DNA of 48,993 nucleotides, taken from contig MNCI01010007.1 in the NCBI GenBank assembly GCA_015680685.1, forward strand, positions 379,202-428,194, read 5' to 3'. Numbering within the stretch: position 1 is the first letter of the stretch; every line of letters begins with the position of its first letter. The notes beneath the pieces are model-generated. The model did not search any database. It was not told the origin of the DNA and was given only the letters and a program-made list of their open reading frames with translations. This DNA is from Gnetum montanum (Eukaryota > Streptophyta > Gnetopsida > Gnetales > Gnetaceae). Below are positions 35,679-46,121 of this stretch, one piece after another. The translations under genes and the position numbers were made by a program.

Positions 35679-38600
35679 TCATGGGTTGTCTCTATTTGCA
35701 TCGTCTTCACCATTTGTTCCTGCATCATTTCCTTTTGCATCGCCTTCCCCTATGTTTCCCTCTGCCAATTCTTCGTTCCCTCCCTCTATGGGCCCTGCGC
35801 CCTCATCTGGAGCCTGCATCGTAGGATTGAAGCGGTAAGCTAGGGCAACAAGTACAAACTACAATAGAGCATGAGCATTAACATAGTAAAAATTGACTAA
35901 CCTAAGAAGGGCCTACATCCATCTCAAAAGGTATTTGGTCTAAATCAAGCCTGAGGTGGTGCTAGACCTCCTCTGTCGTGACGTCCACCCAATGCGTATT
36001 GCTTGGTTTAGCATACATAGCAGCTCTCTCCCTTTCAGCGGTTGTCCACCTTGGTGGTCTTGGGGAAAGGGAGATGGTTGCGGTCTCTCCTGTGGGAAGG
36101 TCCACTTTCAAGTCAGGAGATTCCGTAACCTTTACCTACTCCTTGAACTTGGCATAGGCCTCAGAAGCGTCAATGACATTTACGAATGCTTCATACGTAA
36201 ACGGCTCCACAGCAGCGTCCTTATAAAGTTTACAATGGGTGGCATTTTCCCATTTATACATGTGTTTATGGTTTCTCTGGGACTGCCCCATTGTTAAATC
36301 TTGGCACTAAAGTCTTTCAGATCCTGACACTTTTGGGCTAGCAAGTCAATTTACATTCGCTGTTTGATTATCTCATGAGTGGCTTCAATGTTCTAACAAG
36401 AAACAATCCAAAACCTAGCATAGTCTATTACAACCATATGCCAATCCTCATTATTAGTGTCAAAGGCTATGAGGAACTCATTCCTTGACCTGAGATCCTC
36501 CACTTCGGTGACCAAGTCGACCTCTCTTTACTCAGCCCTTTGGACCCATTTCCACAGGTCCTCATTGACGTGCTTATACTTCCATAAGGAGTGTGCCGAG
36601 TGCAAAACACATTTTCACACCTCGTCGTATGCACGACGAGATACCTCGGTCACTTCAGGTGGGAACGTAGGCATGAAACTAACTTTCAAAGGTCATGTCG
36701 AGTCCCATTTAAGCTAAGAGGTTGCCATGACACAAAGAGCGTAACAATCGCATTAGCATAGCAAGGTTAGAAAACTCAACAAAATTCTAGCATAACAACA
36801 TGAGAACATCTAACACTACTACTTATCCACATCGGGGTCCACTTTTCAAAGGCTATTGATCATGTCATCAACGATTCCCTACACGAACGCATGCTTGCTA
36901 GGGATCTTGGCCCATGATTCTGCACAAGTCGGAGGGGGTCCTGCAACATCAACAGTAGCACCTGTTACATGACTAAACATATCAGCAATGGTTGAAAGGG
37001 GGCTATGACAAGGCAGACATATTGCTGAACTCACTAGTGTCTAGCTACGGTCTCCCTTCTGGTTGATGCAAAACGATGGTGGTAGCCTTGGCAAAAGGCC
37101 CTGCTGAGTCTACACAAGCCTCTTCTTCATGCGTTGGCGCATTTACTTTGGAAATACTAGCACCCCTTTTATTTAAGGGAGACTCTACTTCGTCTCCAAA
37201 AGCACCCTCCTCGTTGGTAGGAGGATTCTCCCTGATGAAAAGAGCCTCTTCCTTAGTAACAGGAGCTCTTTTATTCTTGATCGGGACCCTTTCTTCCACG
37301 ACGGGGGCCCTTGTGTCTTTATTTGTCACCCCCACCTTAGGGGCTAACACTTATTCATCACCTTCTTCTTCTTCTTCTTCCTCTACCAGCAGAGAAGCAT
37401 GTTTGCATTAGTACAAAACAAGTTATCTTAAAGTAGGTGCTATGCTATGCTACATTGCCTAGCGTAGTAGACAATGACAAAGTAAGCATTACACAAAAGT
37501 GTTTACTAATAGGGGGTTGCGTCCTTTGCAGTTTAAGCCGTAGTCTTTGCCCCTCCTCTTCCTCCACACGAAGGGTTTCCTTAGCTGGAGGAGGCCTCTT
37601 CCACTACGAATTTTTGGGCATAGTCTCAGCTATGAGACGTTGCCCCCGTGACACGCTATCGGCTATAGCAGGGAGTGTCTCTCCTATGCTATCCTGGCCA
37701 CGAACGTCACGAGCCACCTGATACTTAGTCATTACAGATAACAACTCCCAAATTATTTCTGGGGGATCTTGGGCTTGGATGGTCTGGAGGATTTGGAAAA
37801 TCCATGGATTGGAAATCTGGTTACGATTTCGCATGACCCAGACTCCATTCTCGTGAATCACCAGACACTCCGGGAACTGCTTCAGACAGCCTATGTAGAA
37901 GGCATAATGTATGTTGGAGCGGGACTCTGATTTCTGGTGGAGTCCCAAGATTTCAGCCTGTAAGCCTTTACATAGAAAGCTGTCCCAGTTGTAATGGGCC
38001 TCCTCTTCCATGACCTCCCTCATTATCCAAGCTTGCTCAAGCCCCAAGACCTTCCCTTGCGTAAGCAGTTGGGGGAATGCGTAAGCACAGAAGATAGGGT
38101 AAATCTCCTTAGCAGGCCCATCTTTAAGCTTCTCCATGGGGAGCCCCTTTCGCTCCTTAGCAATCCCCAGCCACTCTTGAATATCCTTCTTCTAAAGGAT
38201 TAGCTCCTTCTTACCTCTCGACCTTATGAGGACGCCATCGGCAGGAACACCGATTAGGTCCATGAATATTTGATCATTGATTTCAATGATCACCCGCACG
38301 CCCCGTATTTGCATGTGGAAGCGACCCTCCTTTTTAGAAAAGGAGTTGACCAAGGAGAGCATCTCGGTGGTAGGAACTCTTGGATTCGGGGCCATGAATA
38401 GATCCATAAGCCCAGCCTCTTGGTTATTCTGGACCAAGGAGTCCGAGGTCACATGGTTTATCCAGCGTTGGCTTGGTTCTTCTTCGCTGTATTTGAAGTA
38501 GATGTTCATTCCCTGCACCTCGACAGTTACCACCGTCACCTCCTGGGGCTTCTTTGCCCCTACAATAGTTTCAAAAAAACCTTTAGCATAAAAATGCAGA

Positions 38601-40134
38601 AAGTACAAAGATTGCAGAGACACGTAAGCATGCGACACTTTCCGCTTGGCCTATCGGGCCTATACGGTAACGGGAACGACAGAAGTTCAACCAGAACCTG
38701 TTCAATCATGACCGGTTTGAAGGGTTCTACCCACTCTTCATCCAGCCAACCCTACCCCTTGCATTAATCGTAGAGAATGCAAAATAGACTTGGGTAAGTA
38801 TGGTATTCACCCCCGCATTGACCGATCATGCCACCTGCAGGTTCTTAGCAAAAGATAACTCCTGTAGGGCTATCTATGCTATAGCCAGCAAACTCGATCG
38901 GTCATGAACTCCATCCTTGTTGATGAAGAACCTCTTAACAAATGCACACTATTAGCATTTGGCCAATATGGCTAGCGTTGCACAACACAATGAAGCAAGG
39001 TTGCAAAACTCACCCGCCGGCACAATAAACAGTTCCCTGTGGGTTCTGGAAGCACGTCATCATAAAATGTGTGAGGAATAGTGTGTTGAAATGGTGGTAG
39101 CAGCTATACTAAAGCATCTCCCAAATCCAAGCCAAACACCTTAACCCTGTTGGGCACTAACTGGATCCTTCCCCCTGCCTGCTCATGATTGCCCTGTCAA
39201 TCAAAAATCTCAGAATGCCTTGACTTGCCCTAGGCAATATGGCTTCTGTTATGCCAGTCGCCTCCTCCTCCTCTAGGGAGGACCAAACGATCACACTGAA
39301 ATGGTCGAGGAGGAACTACAAGAATTCTTTTGTCCCTTTCCTGAACCAAACTCCCTGCTCTCCCATACGTATCTGGGGAGGGGAAGCATTGGCCACAGGT
39401 TTGCTCACATGACATAGGACCCCTCTAATTTCTAAAATAATTAGCATTGGCCTTAGCCCCATTCTGCACAATGCAACCAGCAAGTGTTAGCATCATGTAT
39501 AAGTGCAATACACATGCAACGTAGTAATACTTAACAGTCCATGCATATAGCGTAGCATAACCCTCTTCCTGCATATAGCATAACAAGAATATGAAAGCGG
39601 TAGCGTAGCAAAAATAGCCTAGAGTAGCAGCAGAGTAATTAACCCTAATAGGGTAATTAACAATACGCCCTAATAGAACATGTGTCACACTCTTGCATCA
39701 CGCATAGCCCATCCCTCCCGAGGGTCCTACGTCACGCCATTCGAAAGTCAAGTAGCTTAGACTGTCCAAACCCCCACGGTTATGACAACTACATCGGTGG
39801 CAGTTTAAGCGACCTTGCATGCAACGATGGCGTAACGTTTATGCACTCACTGTGGCCAAAATGGCAGTAGTGGCGATGCAAAGGCCAAAATAATGCGATA
39901 ACAGAAAATGCAAATGGCTAAAACTAGGATGTAAAACAAAAATAGAAAATAAAAAATAGAAGAAAAAAATGATAGCAGAATCGCAAAAGAAAACAGAGGA
40001 AGCATAGGAGCCTACCGGACCAATGACGTGTCCTTCCGCGTTGCGACGCGCGTGTGTGTCATGCGCCCTAAGGTTTTCTTCACCTCCTCATCTTTTGTAA
40101 GTGCCAAGTTCGTGTGTTCCTTCCTTGGAGTCAT
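35679..40134 (-). pseudogene. Antisense spliced gene, copy 2
   Basis: Seven exons on the minus strand: A 40134-40016 (starts MTPRKEHTNLALTKDEEV), B 39463-39014, C 38931-38639, D 38559-37507, E/F 37382 to about 36828, G 36713-35902, H 35813-35679 ending in TGA. Visible sites include acceptors GTGCAG, TTGTAG, TGGTAG and ATGCAG, and donors GTGAGT after B and GTTAGT after G. Coding length is about 3.4 kb, or roughly 1,130 residues. Exon D begins GAKKPQEVTVV and contains GLMDLFMAPNPRVPTTEM and then RGVRVIIEINDQIFMDLIGV; the latter resembles plant mobile domain and 'plant transposon protein' families in pattern only. Exon E is Glu-rich with degenerate KRAPVTKEEA-like repeats, G is coiled-coil-like, and H is a clean acidic 44-residue tail. 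At least five TAG and one TGA, one frameshift in C and a damaged donor after E/F make it a pseudogene. Confidence 0.7.
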
Positions 40135-40280
40135 CGTCCTGCTTGCAAATTCTTCCTCACCACTAGGTAGAAAACTGCCTTGCTCGATGTTACCACAATC
40201 GCTCTGAAATCTCTTTGTGCTCCGAATATGTGCTCTATGCTCTTACGATGAGAATGGCAAGCTTACCAGGGTTTAATCCC

Positions 40281-40287
40281 TATTTAT
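40281..40287 (-). promoter_or_regulatory. TATA box of antisense gene copy 2
   Basis: On the minus strand the sequence reads GCCATAAATAGGG, about 150 bases upstream of the exon A start codon, leaving room for a leader of about 120 bases. The 50-bp dyad repeats begin 180 bp further upstream. Position and wording fit a plant core promoter; no experimental support. Confidence 0.45.
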
Positions 40288-40466
40288 GGCTATAATGGCA
40301 AAAAGGGGAAACTTGCTGCCCTCTCTCTCCATTTAATGCGGAGCGCGCCATACAGCGTAGCATGCTCACCACGACATCATAGCACTGTGAGCATTAAAAC
40401 CTTGACATGCTTCAACCTAATGACTTGCTTTCCCAAAAAATGAAAAAACATATTTTCAATTATCCT

Positions 40467-40640
40467 GGTCCGAAAAGACCTTAAACTAGCAATCGTATCA
40501 TAGTTACACTTTTACCGGTCCGAAAAGACCTTAAACTAGCAAACCCTAGCATAGTTGCAGCTTTTGTGGTCCGAAAGGACCTTAAACTAGCATTTTTCAA
40601 TCTATCATACATTTGTAGTCCGCAATGAAACTAAACTAAC
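40467..40640 (-). repeat. Four-copy 50-bp array with GGTC...GACC dyad
   Basis: GGTCCGAAAAGACCTTAAAC recurs at 40467, 40517 and 40568, with a diverged fourth at 40617, all at steps of 49-51 bp. The core GGTC-cgaaaa-GACC is an inverted repeat. A further relic (CATGACTTTAAACTAGCA) is at about 40760. The motif TTAAACTAGCAA relates it to the arrays at 35412 and 15601. It lies upstream of the promoter of antisense gene copy 2. Confidence 0.8.
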
Positions 40641-40904
40641 AATCTCACATTTTTGCATTGGTAGTTTGACATTTTCTCCTTAGCAGTTTCACATTCTCAT
40701 GTTGACAGTTTTACATTTTCTATTTTAGAAGCTCTGCATCTCCATGTCATAATGGTCTACCATGACTTTAAACTAGCAAAAGTTTTAATCTCTATATCAT
40801 ACATCTCATTATTTCTTTGCAAGTTTTCATTGTACACGATTGCTACCAACAGGTGCCTCTTAGCCAGGCTTTCACCTCATGTTAACAAGTTAAGTAGAAA
40901 ATGG

Positions 40905-42480
40905 AAGTACTTTTTCTGGGTCTACCTCTATTCCTGATTGCGAAATCTTATGCCCCAATACTACACCCTCTTGAACCATCAAATGGATTTTCTACCAGTT
41001 GAGCTTTAGATTGGTTTCAATGCATCATTTCAATACTTGCTCTAACCAGTCTAGGGCTTGATCAAAGCTTGTACCATAAGTGGAGAAGTCATCCATAAAG
41101 ACTTCCACTCCGTTTCCTATCTGTTGTTGAAATATGCTTAGGACTAAATGTTGGAATGTGGCGGGGGCATTGCACAAGCCAAATGGCATTTGCTTATATG
41201 CGAACATTCCCCAAGAACTGGTGAACGTTGTTTTGGTTTGATCTTCTGGTGCTATTCGTATTTGATTATATCCACTATACCCATCCAGAAAACTATAATA
41301 GTGATGCCTTACTATAGTGTCCAAGACTTGGTCGATGAACGGCAACGGAAAATGATCTTTGAATGTTGCCATGTTCAGTAGCCTAAAATCTATACATACC
41401 CTCCATTTGCCTCCTTTCTTAGGCACGATTACTAGAGGACTAACCCATTCACTATCAGCAATGGGATATATGAACCCAACCTTGAGGAGCTATTCTATCT
41501 CTTCTTTCACTACTTATTTCAATTTCGAGTTCAATTGCCTCTATGGTTGCTTCCGAGGCTTCATGGAGGGGTTTGTGTAAAACCTATGCTGGCATATCCT
41601 AGGTTCTTTTTTGATTAGCTTAGGGTATGACCAGGTGAAGGCTTTTGACCATTTATTAATTACTTTCAATAGCCTTTCTTTTTGCTTGGGGACAAGTTTT
41701 GCATTGATAATTACCGGTTTCCTATTTTCAAGGGTCATGTATTCCAAACTGGTGGGCAATGGTTTTAGGTCTAGGGGCTCTTGTCTAAATTCCTGACGAA
41801 TCTTCAAATTTTCCCAATTAATGTTTTCAAAGTTAAGGGCTGGAAGTTGGCAATGAACTCACTCTAGTACGTCTGTGCTTTCAATGTAAGCACTAGTTAT
41901 CCCCTCAGTTAGTTCCATGCATGTTATTGAGTTGCTCCCTTGATCAGCCATCAGCCACTGGGTGTTTTCTTGTTGTGTGGCTGCTACATATAGGCACTTT
42001 TGTATGTCAATATCTTTTGTACACCAATTGCATGTAGGCAATGTTAAACTTCACATCACCCATGATTTTTGCACGCAATGGCACCCTGTGTCACTATATT
42101 CAATGCATGGAACTATCTTCCTCTCAATCTCCCCAAAAGTATTTTTCTTGGATATTTCTAGGGAAATATTATGGATTCCTAGGCATGCATCAATTGTACT
42201 TTGCCATGCCTTTCCCATTATTATTGGGAAATCCCCTTTGTCATTGTTTATTTGGATCACCAAGAAATCAGCTGGGTATGACCAACCACCCACTGTGGTA
42301 ACAATGTCCTCAACCTATCCCAAAGAAATAGTGATGGACTGGTTAACCAGATCTAAGTGAATATTGCTCTTCTTGAGTAGAGGCAGGTTCTAGGTTTTAT
42401 ACAATTCTTGTGAGATTAAGTTGAATTCGAAGTCTGAGTCAAGAAAAGCCTTATGAGGTTCATTCCCAGTGACCTAAAGA
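40905..42480 (-). pseudogene. pol fragment (protease end, linker, RT), Athila-like
   Basis: Protease C-terminal part at 42293-42051 (FPIIMGKAWQST), then the linker typical of Athila pol at 41807-41541 (LDLKPLPTSLEYMTLENRKP). RT follows at 41426-41025, open for 133 codons: KWRVCIDFRLLN, FLDGYSGYNQ, MPFGLCNAPATFQ, and the catalytic box FMDD at 41099-41088 (the F-x-D-D form known in this lineage). RT can be followed through LGHKISQSGIEVDPEKV to about 40910 and then breaks off. The thumb end, RNase H and integrase are missing. Catalytic aspartates are present, but the truncation makes it non-functional. Confidence 0.85.
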
Positions 42481-42489
42481 TAAATTAGG

Positions 42490-45095
42490 GGGCTCCCAAG
42501 ATCAGATAATTTCTTGGGAAGGTGGCCTAACTTAATCCAGTTGGTTACAATATGTGTTAACATAACCATGTGCATTGGGTGCAATTTTTTGTTTGAAGGG
42601 CATCCCGAAACCTTATTTGGTATGGCGGTGTTTAGATGTTCAACCACTTGTGAGGTTGAGGGCTTAGTTGAATTTTTGGTTCTAAAGAAAGATCTTTTCA
42701 ACATAAAATTGTCAGGACCAACTAAGGATTGAGGATTGGAAGCCCTCATAACATTGGGTTGTTGCGGTTGAGTGGGAAATACCCTTGGCATTGTTGGAGT
42801 GATTGGTGGTGGAGCTACTGGCGTGAGAGGTGTGGATGGATTTAGAGGATGGTATACATGTGGAGTGTCCCTTCTAGGAGGGAAAGTTTGATAATATTCC
42901 TGAATTGGGTAGTGACGTTGAGGAGTTGCGTAACCCATAGAGTCACTTGGAGAAATTGGCTGCTACACATAGTAGCCATAGAGATTGGGTTGCCGGTAAG
43001 GGTATTGTTGTTTAGGTGGTGGCATCCCCCATGACTATGGGTATTGCCATTATTGATGTTTCCCGATGGGTTGTGGTGGAGTTCCACTTGGATAGTACAT
43101 CAACGGTTGGTGGAACTGCCTTAGGTTACCTTGGGGATAAGGTAACCTTCGGGGTGTTTGGCGTCTGTTAAGTCTCAGGTTGAGTGCATACACCCTAGAC
43201 TCTTGTAGGTGTGAGATGATTGGACAACATCCCTTAGGATGGTCATATTGGCAAATCTCACATCCACCATCATTGTCTGTGTTTGAATCCATAATCTCAT
43301 TGACAATATTCATTTTCCCCTTACCCTTGTCACATGTAGGGCCTGAATCTCTCCACTTTTTCTTGTCCTTTTCACTACTTTGTTCCTCCTTAGATTCCTC
43401 TACAATCTTTAGGACAGTTTCAATTTTACTATCTAAGGAGCTCCATACTTCATCTACCTTAGTCCATACTTCTATTGTTAGCTTCTAAAGAAACAAGGTT
43501 TTCCTATTCACCATCTCTTTGAGTGGTGACTCATCCTCTTCATCGCAGAATCTCAGTCCCCTCTTCCGGAGGGAAGGATCATGGTTATATTCCTCCGCAG
43601 TCTCTCTTTTTCATAGCTCCCCTTCTTCTTTGGCTACTTGCTCCAAAAATTGATGAATTTCATGGGATCTAAGTTCAAATATTCTCCCTTGGGCATAAGT
43701 CCCAAGGGTTCTCCTAGTTTCATACCTTAGCCCATCTACGAGATGGCAAAGTTGATCCCGTTGTGCATAACCATGGCCCAGGCAATGATGTAGCAATGCA
43801 TAGTAGTGTCCCATGGCAGCATCCAAGGGTTAATGATTACCCTACTTCCATCCTTGGATCTTCTTACGCAAGTTAGACAATTGGGAGTATGTTTGATATT
43901 TATCGTTGAAGAGTTCTAACATCGTACTCCACCTCCTAATGGTTTCCAGTTCTAAGGACCGGTACCAACTCTCTGCTTCCTTTATGAGTATCCTAGGAAA
44001 CAACTTCAATTTTTGCCACTCATTTTCTATGTTCTGCAAGATGCAGGCATCGTGTAATGCTTGTAAATGATTTTGCGGATCAGTGTTATATCCCCCTTCA
44101 AATCATGGGATGTTTTTCATATCTAATCTCTTGATCCGACTATCCTTTTGATGCCTTGTTGGTATTATCACTTCCTCCGTAATATTTAGCATGCTTCAGG
44201 TGGCAAGTAGGGGTTCATCATAATCATCTCTTTCATGACGTCTATGATGTCTACGTTGTTCCCTACTTTCCCTTCTTTCATTCCTAGACTCTCTAGACTA
44301 CCCTCATCCTCTCTCTCGACTCTCTCGTCGAGGTCTCTCATTTTGCTTACCTTTATCCTCACAATTATGCTCTCTATGACTATGCCCTGATGTGGAAGGA
44401 GAGGGTGAATGATGTGATGAAGGGGAAGAATAAGGAGAACCATCACCATGAAAATGTTTCTTACCTTCTCTTCTGTGGCTACGGCCCTGATCGTGATGAT
44501 GATCTGAATGCCCATCCTTGTCATGTGTTTTTGTTCCCTCAGTGAATAGTTGGCATTCACGAGGATCAGAACCAGGGTTGTGTATTGTGGAGTGTAGGTT
44601 CTGATACGCCACCTCCTCACTATCATTATGAGGGGAAACGTCATTTGATGGAGAACCCATTATAAGTGGTTCACCATCTCCAATTTTGCTTAGGACATGT
44701 GAGACCCCTTTGTCTTTCAACAATGTATGATGGCTCTCTTGCCTTGAGTCCCTTGAATGTTGTGCAGCTATGGGATGGTAATCCCTCATGTCAAAATCAC
44801 CTATAACGTATTTAGCATAGAGTTGAGTCATGTCGATCTATGCCAAAGCACAGAGGAGCACGTTGGGAACTGCACGATCTAGAGGTAACACTATGTTACC
44901 TTGCAAGTCTCTCCAGTGCATCTGTTTATCCTAATGGAGGATAAAAGTAAAATCAGGTATATACTCATCGTGATGAGTGTATACTACCCAGTACTGTTGA
45001 GGAATTGGCAAATTTTGGTTATGTATTTTAGACTGCCGATTGTTTCTTGTATGATCCCTAGGTGGTGAAGTGCTCTTGTTCGAAGAAGAAGACAT
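42490..45095 (-). pseudogene. gag, Athila-like element
   Basis: A start at 45095-45093 gives MSSSSNKSTSPPRDHTRNNR, 145 bp after the LTR. An N-terminal domain (MTQLYAKYVIGDFDMRDYHP at 44831) leads to an Arg/His/Glu-rich stretch near 44450-44210. The gag core at 44039-43842 reads FPRILIKEAESWYRSLELE and continues at 43826-43611 with the conserved W/L/R pattern of Ty3/gypsy gag. A nucleocapsid motif CEICQYDHPKGC lies near 43260-43225, and a Pro-rich tail follows. Open stretches are separated by TAG stops and small shifts. The same gag is present in older form, in two halves, at 27860-28828 and 46122-47560. Confidence 0.8.
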
Positions 45096-45221
45096 TGTGT
45101 CTTATTTGGTGTGCTAATTAACCATTATATAAATTTTTGTTTAATTAACCCTAAGGGTTCGTTTAAGCTCCCAACGATGTGGATAATTTCCTATGTTCTA
45201 CTTAGCGCACAAACACTTAGT

Positions 45222-45238
45222 CCCCAGCAACGGCACCA
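45222..45238 (-). other. Primer-binding site, tRNA-Asp type
   Basis: On the minus strand TGGTGCCGTTGCTGGGG, one base after the LTR end, matches the tRNA-Asp primer site of Athila elements with two C-to-T differences. It fixes the orientation and the LTR boundary. Confidence 0.85.
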
Positions 45239-45239
45239 A

Positions 45240-46089
45240 CGATGAGTGGCGAGGTACCCCTACACTCAACCATATGAATACGAGCGTTACACGCATGATC
45301 TGGTCGAACTCTGTAGACTAAGTGCCTACATGCCTTATGGAACACTTAAGGTTAATCATTTTTGTCTTCCCAGACTTACTTGTATTTGTCACGGTTGTAT
45401 TGTTAAGTAAGTTTGAGGTATATGATTTTTATATCTTTTCTGTTTTATCTCCTATGATGATAAGGTGAAGGGTGAAGAGACTAATTAACTAGCTTTAACT
45501 AACTAACTAAGCCTTAATTAACCTAGCATCAGCATCCATTCTCACTTACCATTCACACCCTGAACCAATGCAACCTTGGTTACCAAATGCTAGTCATTGC
45601 TCGGATCACCAAGCATAACGCACATGCTCAAAGCGGTCATACTGAATGCACTTAACTATGGGAGAAGGGTTGAGAGAGATTTAATGACTAATAAAGAAAT
45701 TAAATGATAAGCAATAAATAACATTAAATAAAATCCTATTTATCCTATTTAGCTTAGTCCATGCACATCAAGGTTTATCCAAGAATTTTATCTTTATTTC
45801 CGTACACAAACTTGTGTTCAAGTACAATATTTGCTCGAATAAATATCCGTTCACTTTGGAGCTCCTACTGCAGGCACATGGAAATTATTCTATCTCTGGA
45901 GAGGTAAAACTACCAGATTTTCACTATGGTCTAGGCCTAGAATGAGAAACAAGGGAGAGCCACCTCTTATTTATAGATATGACGGTGCACTGCGATATCG
46001 CGTACGCGATATCGCAAGGGAAGACGCGATATCGCATACATGATATCACATACGCAATATCGCAGCCCATGCGATATCACGTCTGATCA
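45240..46089 (-). mobile_element. 5' LTR of the Athila-like element
   Basis: On the minus strand it starts TGATCAGACGTGATATCGC (from 46089) and ends CTCATCG (45246-45240), 850 bp. TATA box TATAAATAA at 45975-45967. The R/U5 blocks (for example the AATAAAGAT-type box and ATAAACCTTG) match the LTRs at 3195 and 48670. It directly abuts the 3' LTR stub of the composite insertion at 46090, so this element was inserted into that LTR; the opposite flank has been lost, so no target duplication can be checked. Confidence 0.85.
45967..46080 (-). promoter_or_regulatory. Palindromic GATATC modules upstream of the TATA box
   Basis: GCGATATCGC occurs exactly at 45992-46001, 46006-46015 and 46026-46035, with variants GATATC at 46042, GCAATATCGC at 46054 and GCGATATCAC at 46071. 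Spacing is 12-20 bp. The TATA box is at 45967-45975. The modules are rich in CpG in an otherwise CpG-poor sequence. Confidence 0.75.
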
Positions 46090-46121
46090 GTATGTAACAC
46101 TAAATATTTCCTAGCTCATCA
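46090..46121 (+). mobile_element. 3' LTR stub of the composite insertion
   Basis: The 32 bases match the end of the LTR at 28829-30156 (30125-30156) at most positions, ending CTCATCA. The rest of this LTR is missing, replaced by the minus-strand Athila-like element. Confidence 0.65.

Larger units (their letters stand above)
28829..46121 (+). mobile_element. 17.3-kb composite insertion with AGAAG target duplication
   Basis: The left end starts TGTTAAACCC (28829) and the right end is CTCATCA (46115-46121). AGAAG flanks both sides (28824-28828 and 46122-46126). The last 32 bases, 46090-46121, repeat the end of the LTR at 28829-30156 (shared TTCCTAGCTCAT preceded by a similar 17-base stretch). 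The left end is therefore the 5' LTR and the right end the stub of the 3' LTR. The interior is not one element: it holds a gag start, gag-PR unit 1 with antisense gene copy 2, and a minus-strand Athila-like element whose LTR directly abuts the 3' stub. Junctions near 31.2 and 40.9 kb show no clear duplications, so deletions must have accompanied the nesting. Confidence 0.65.
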
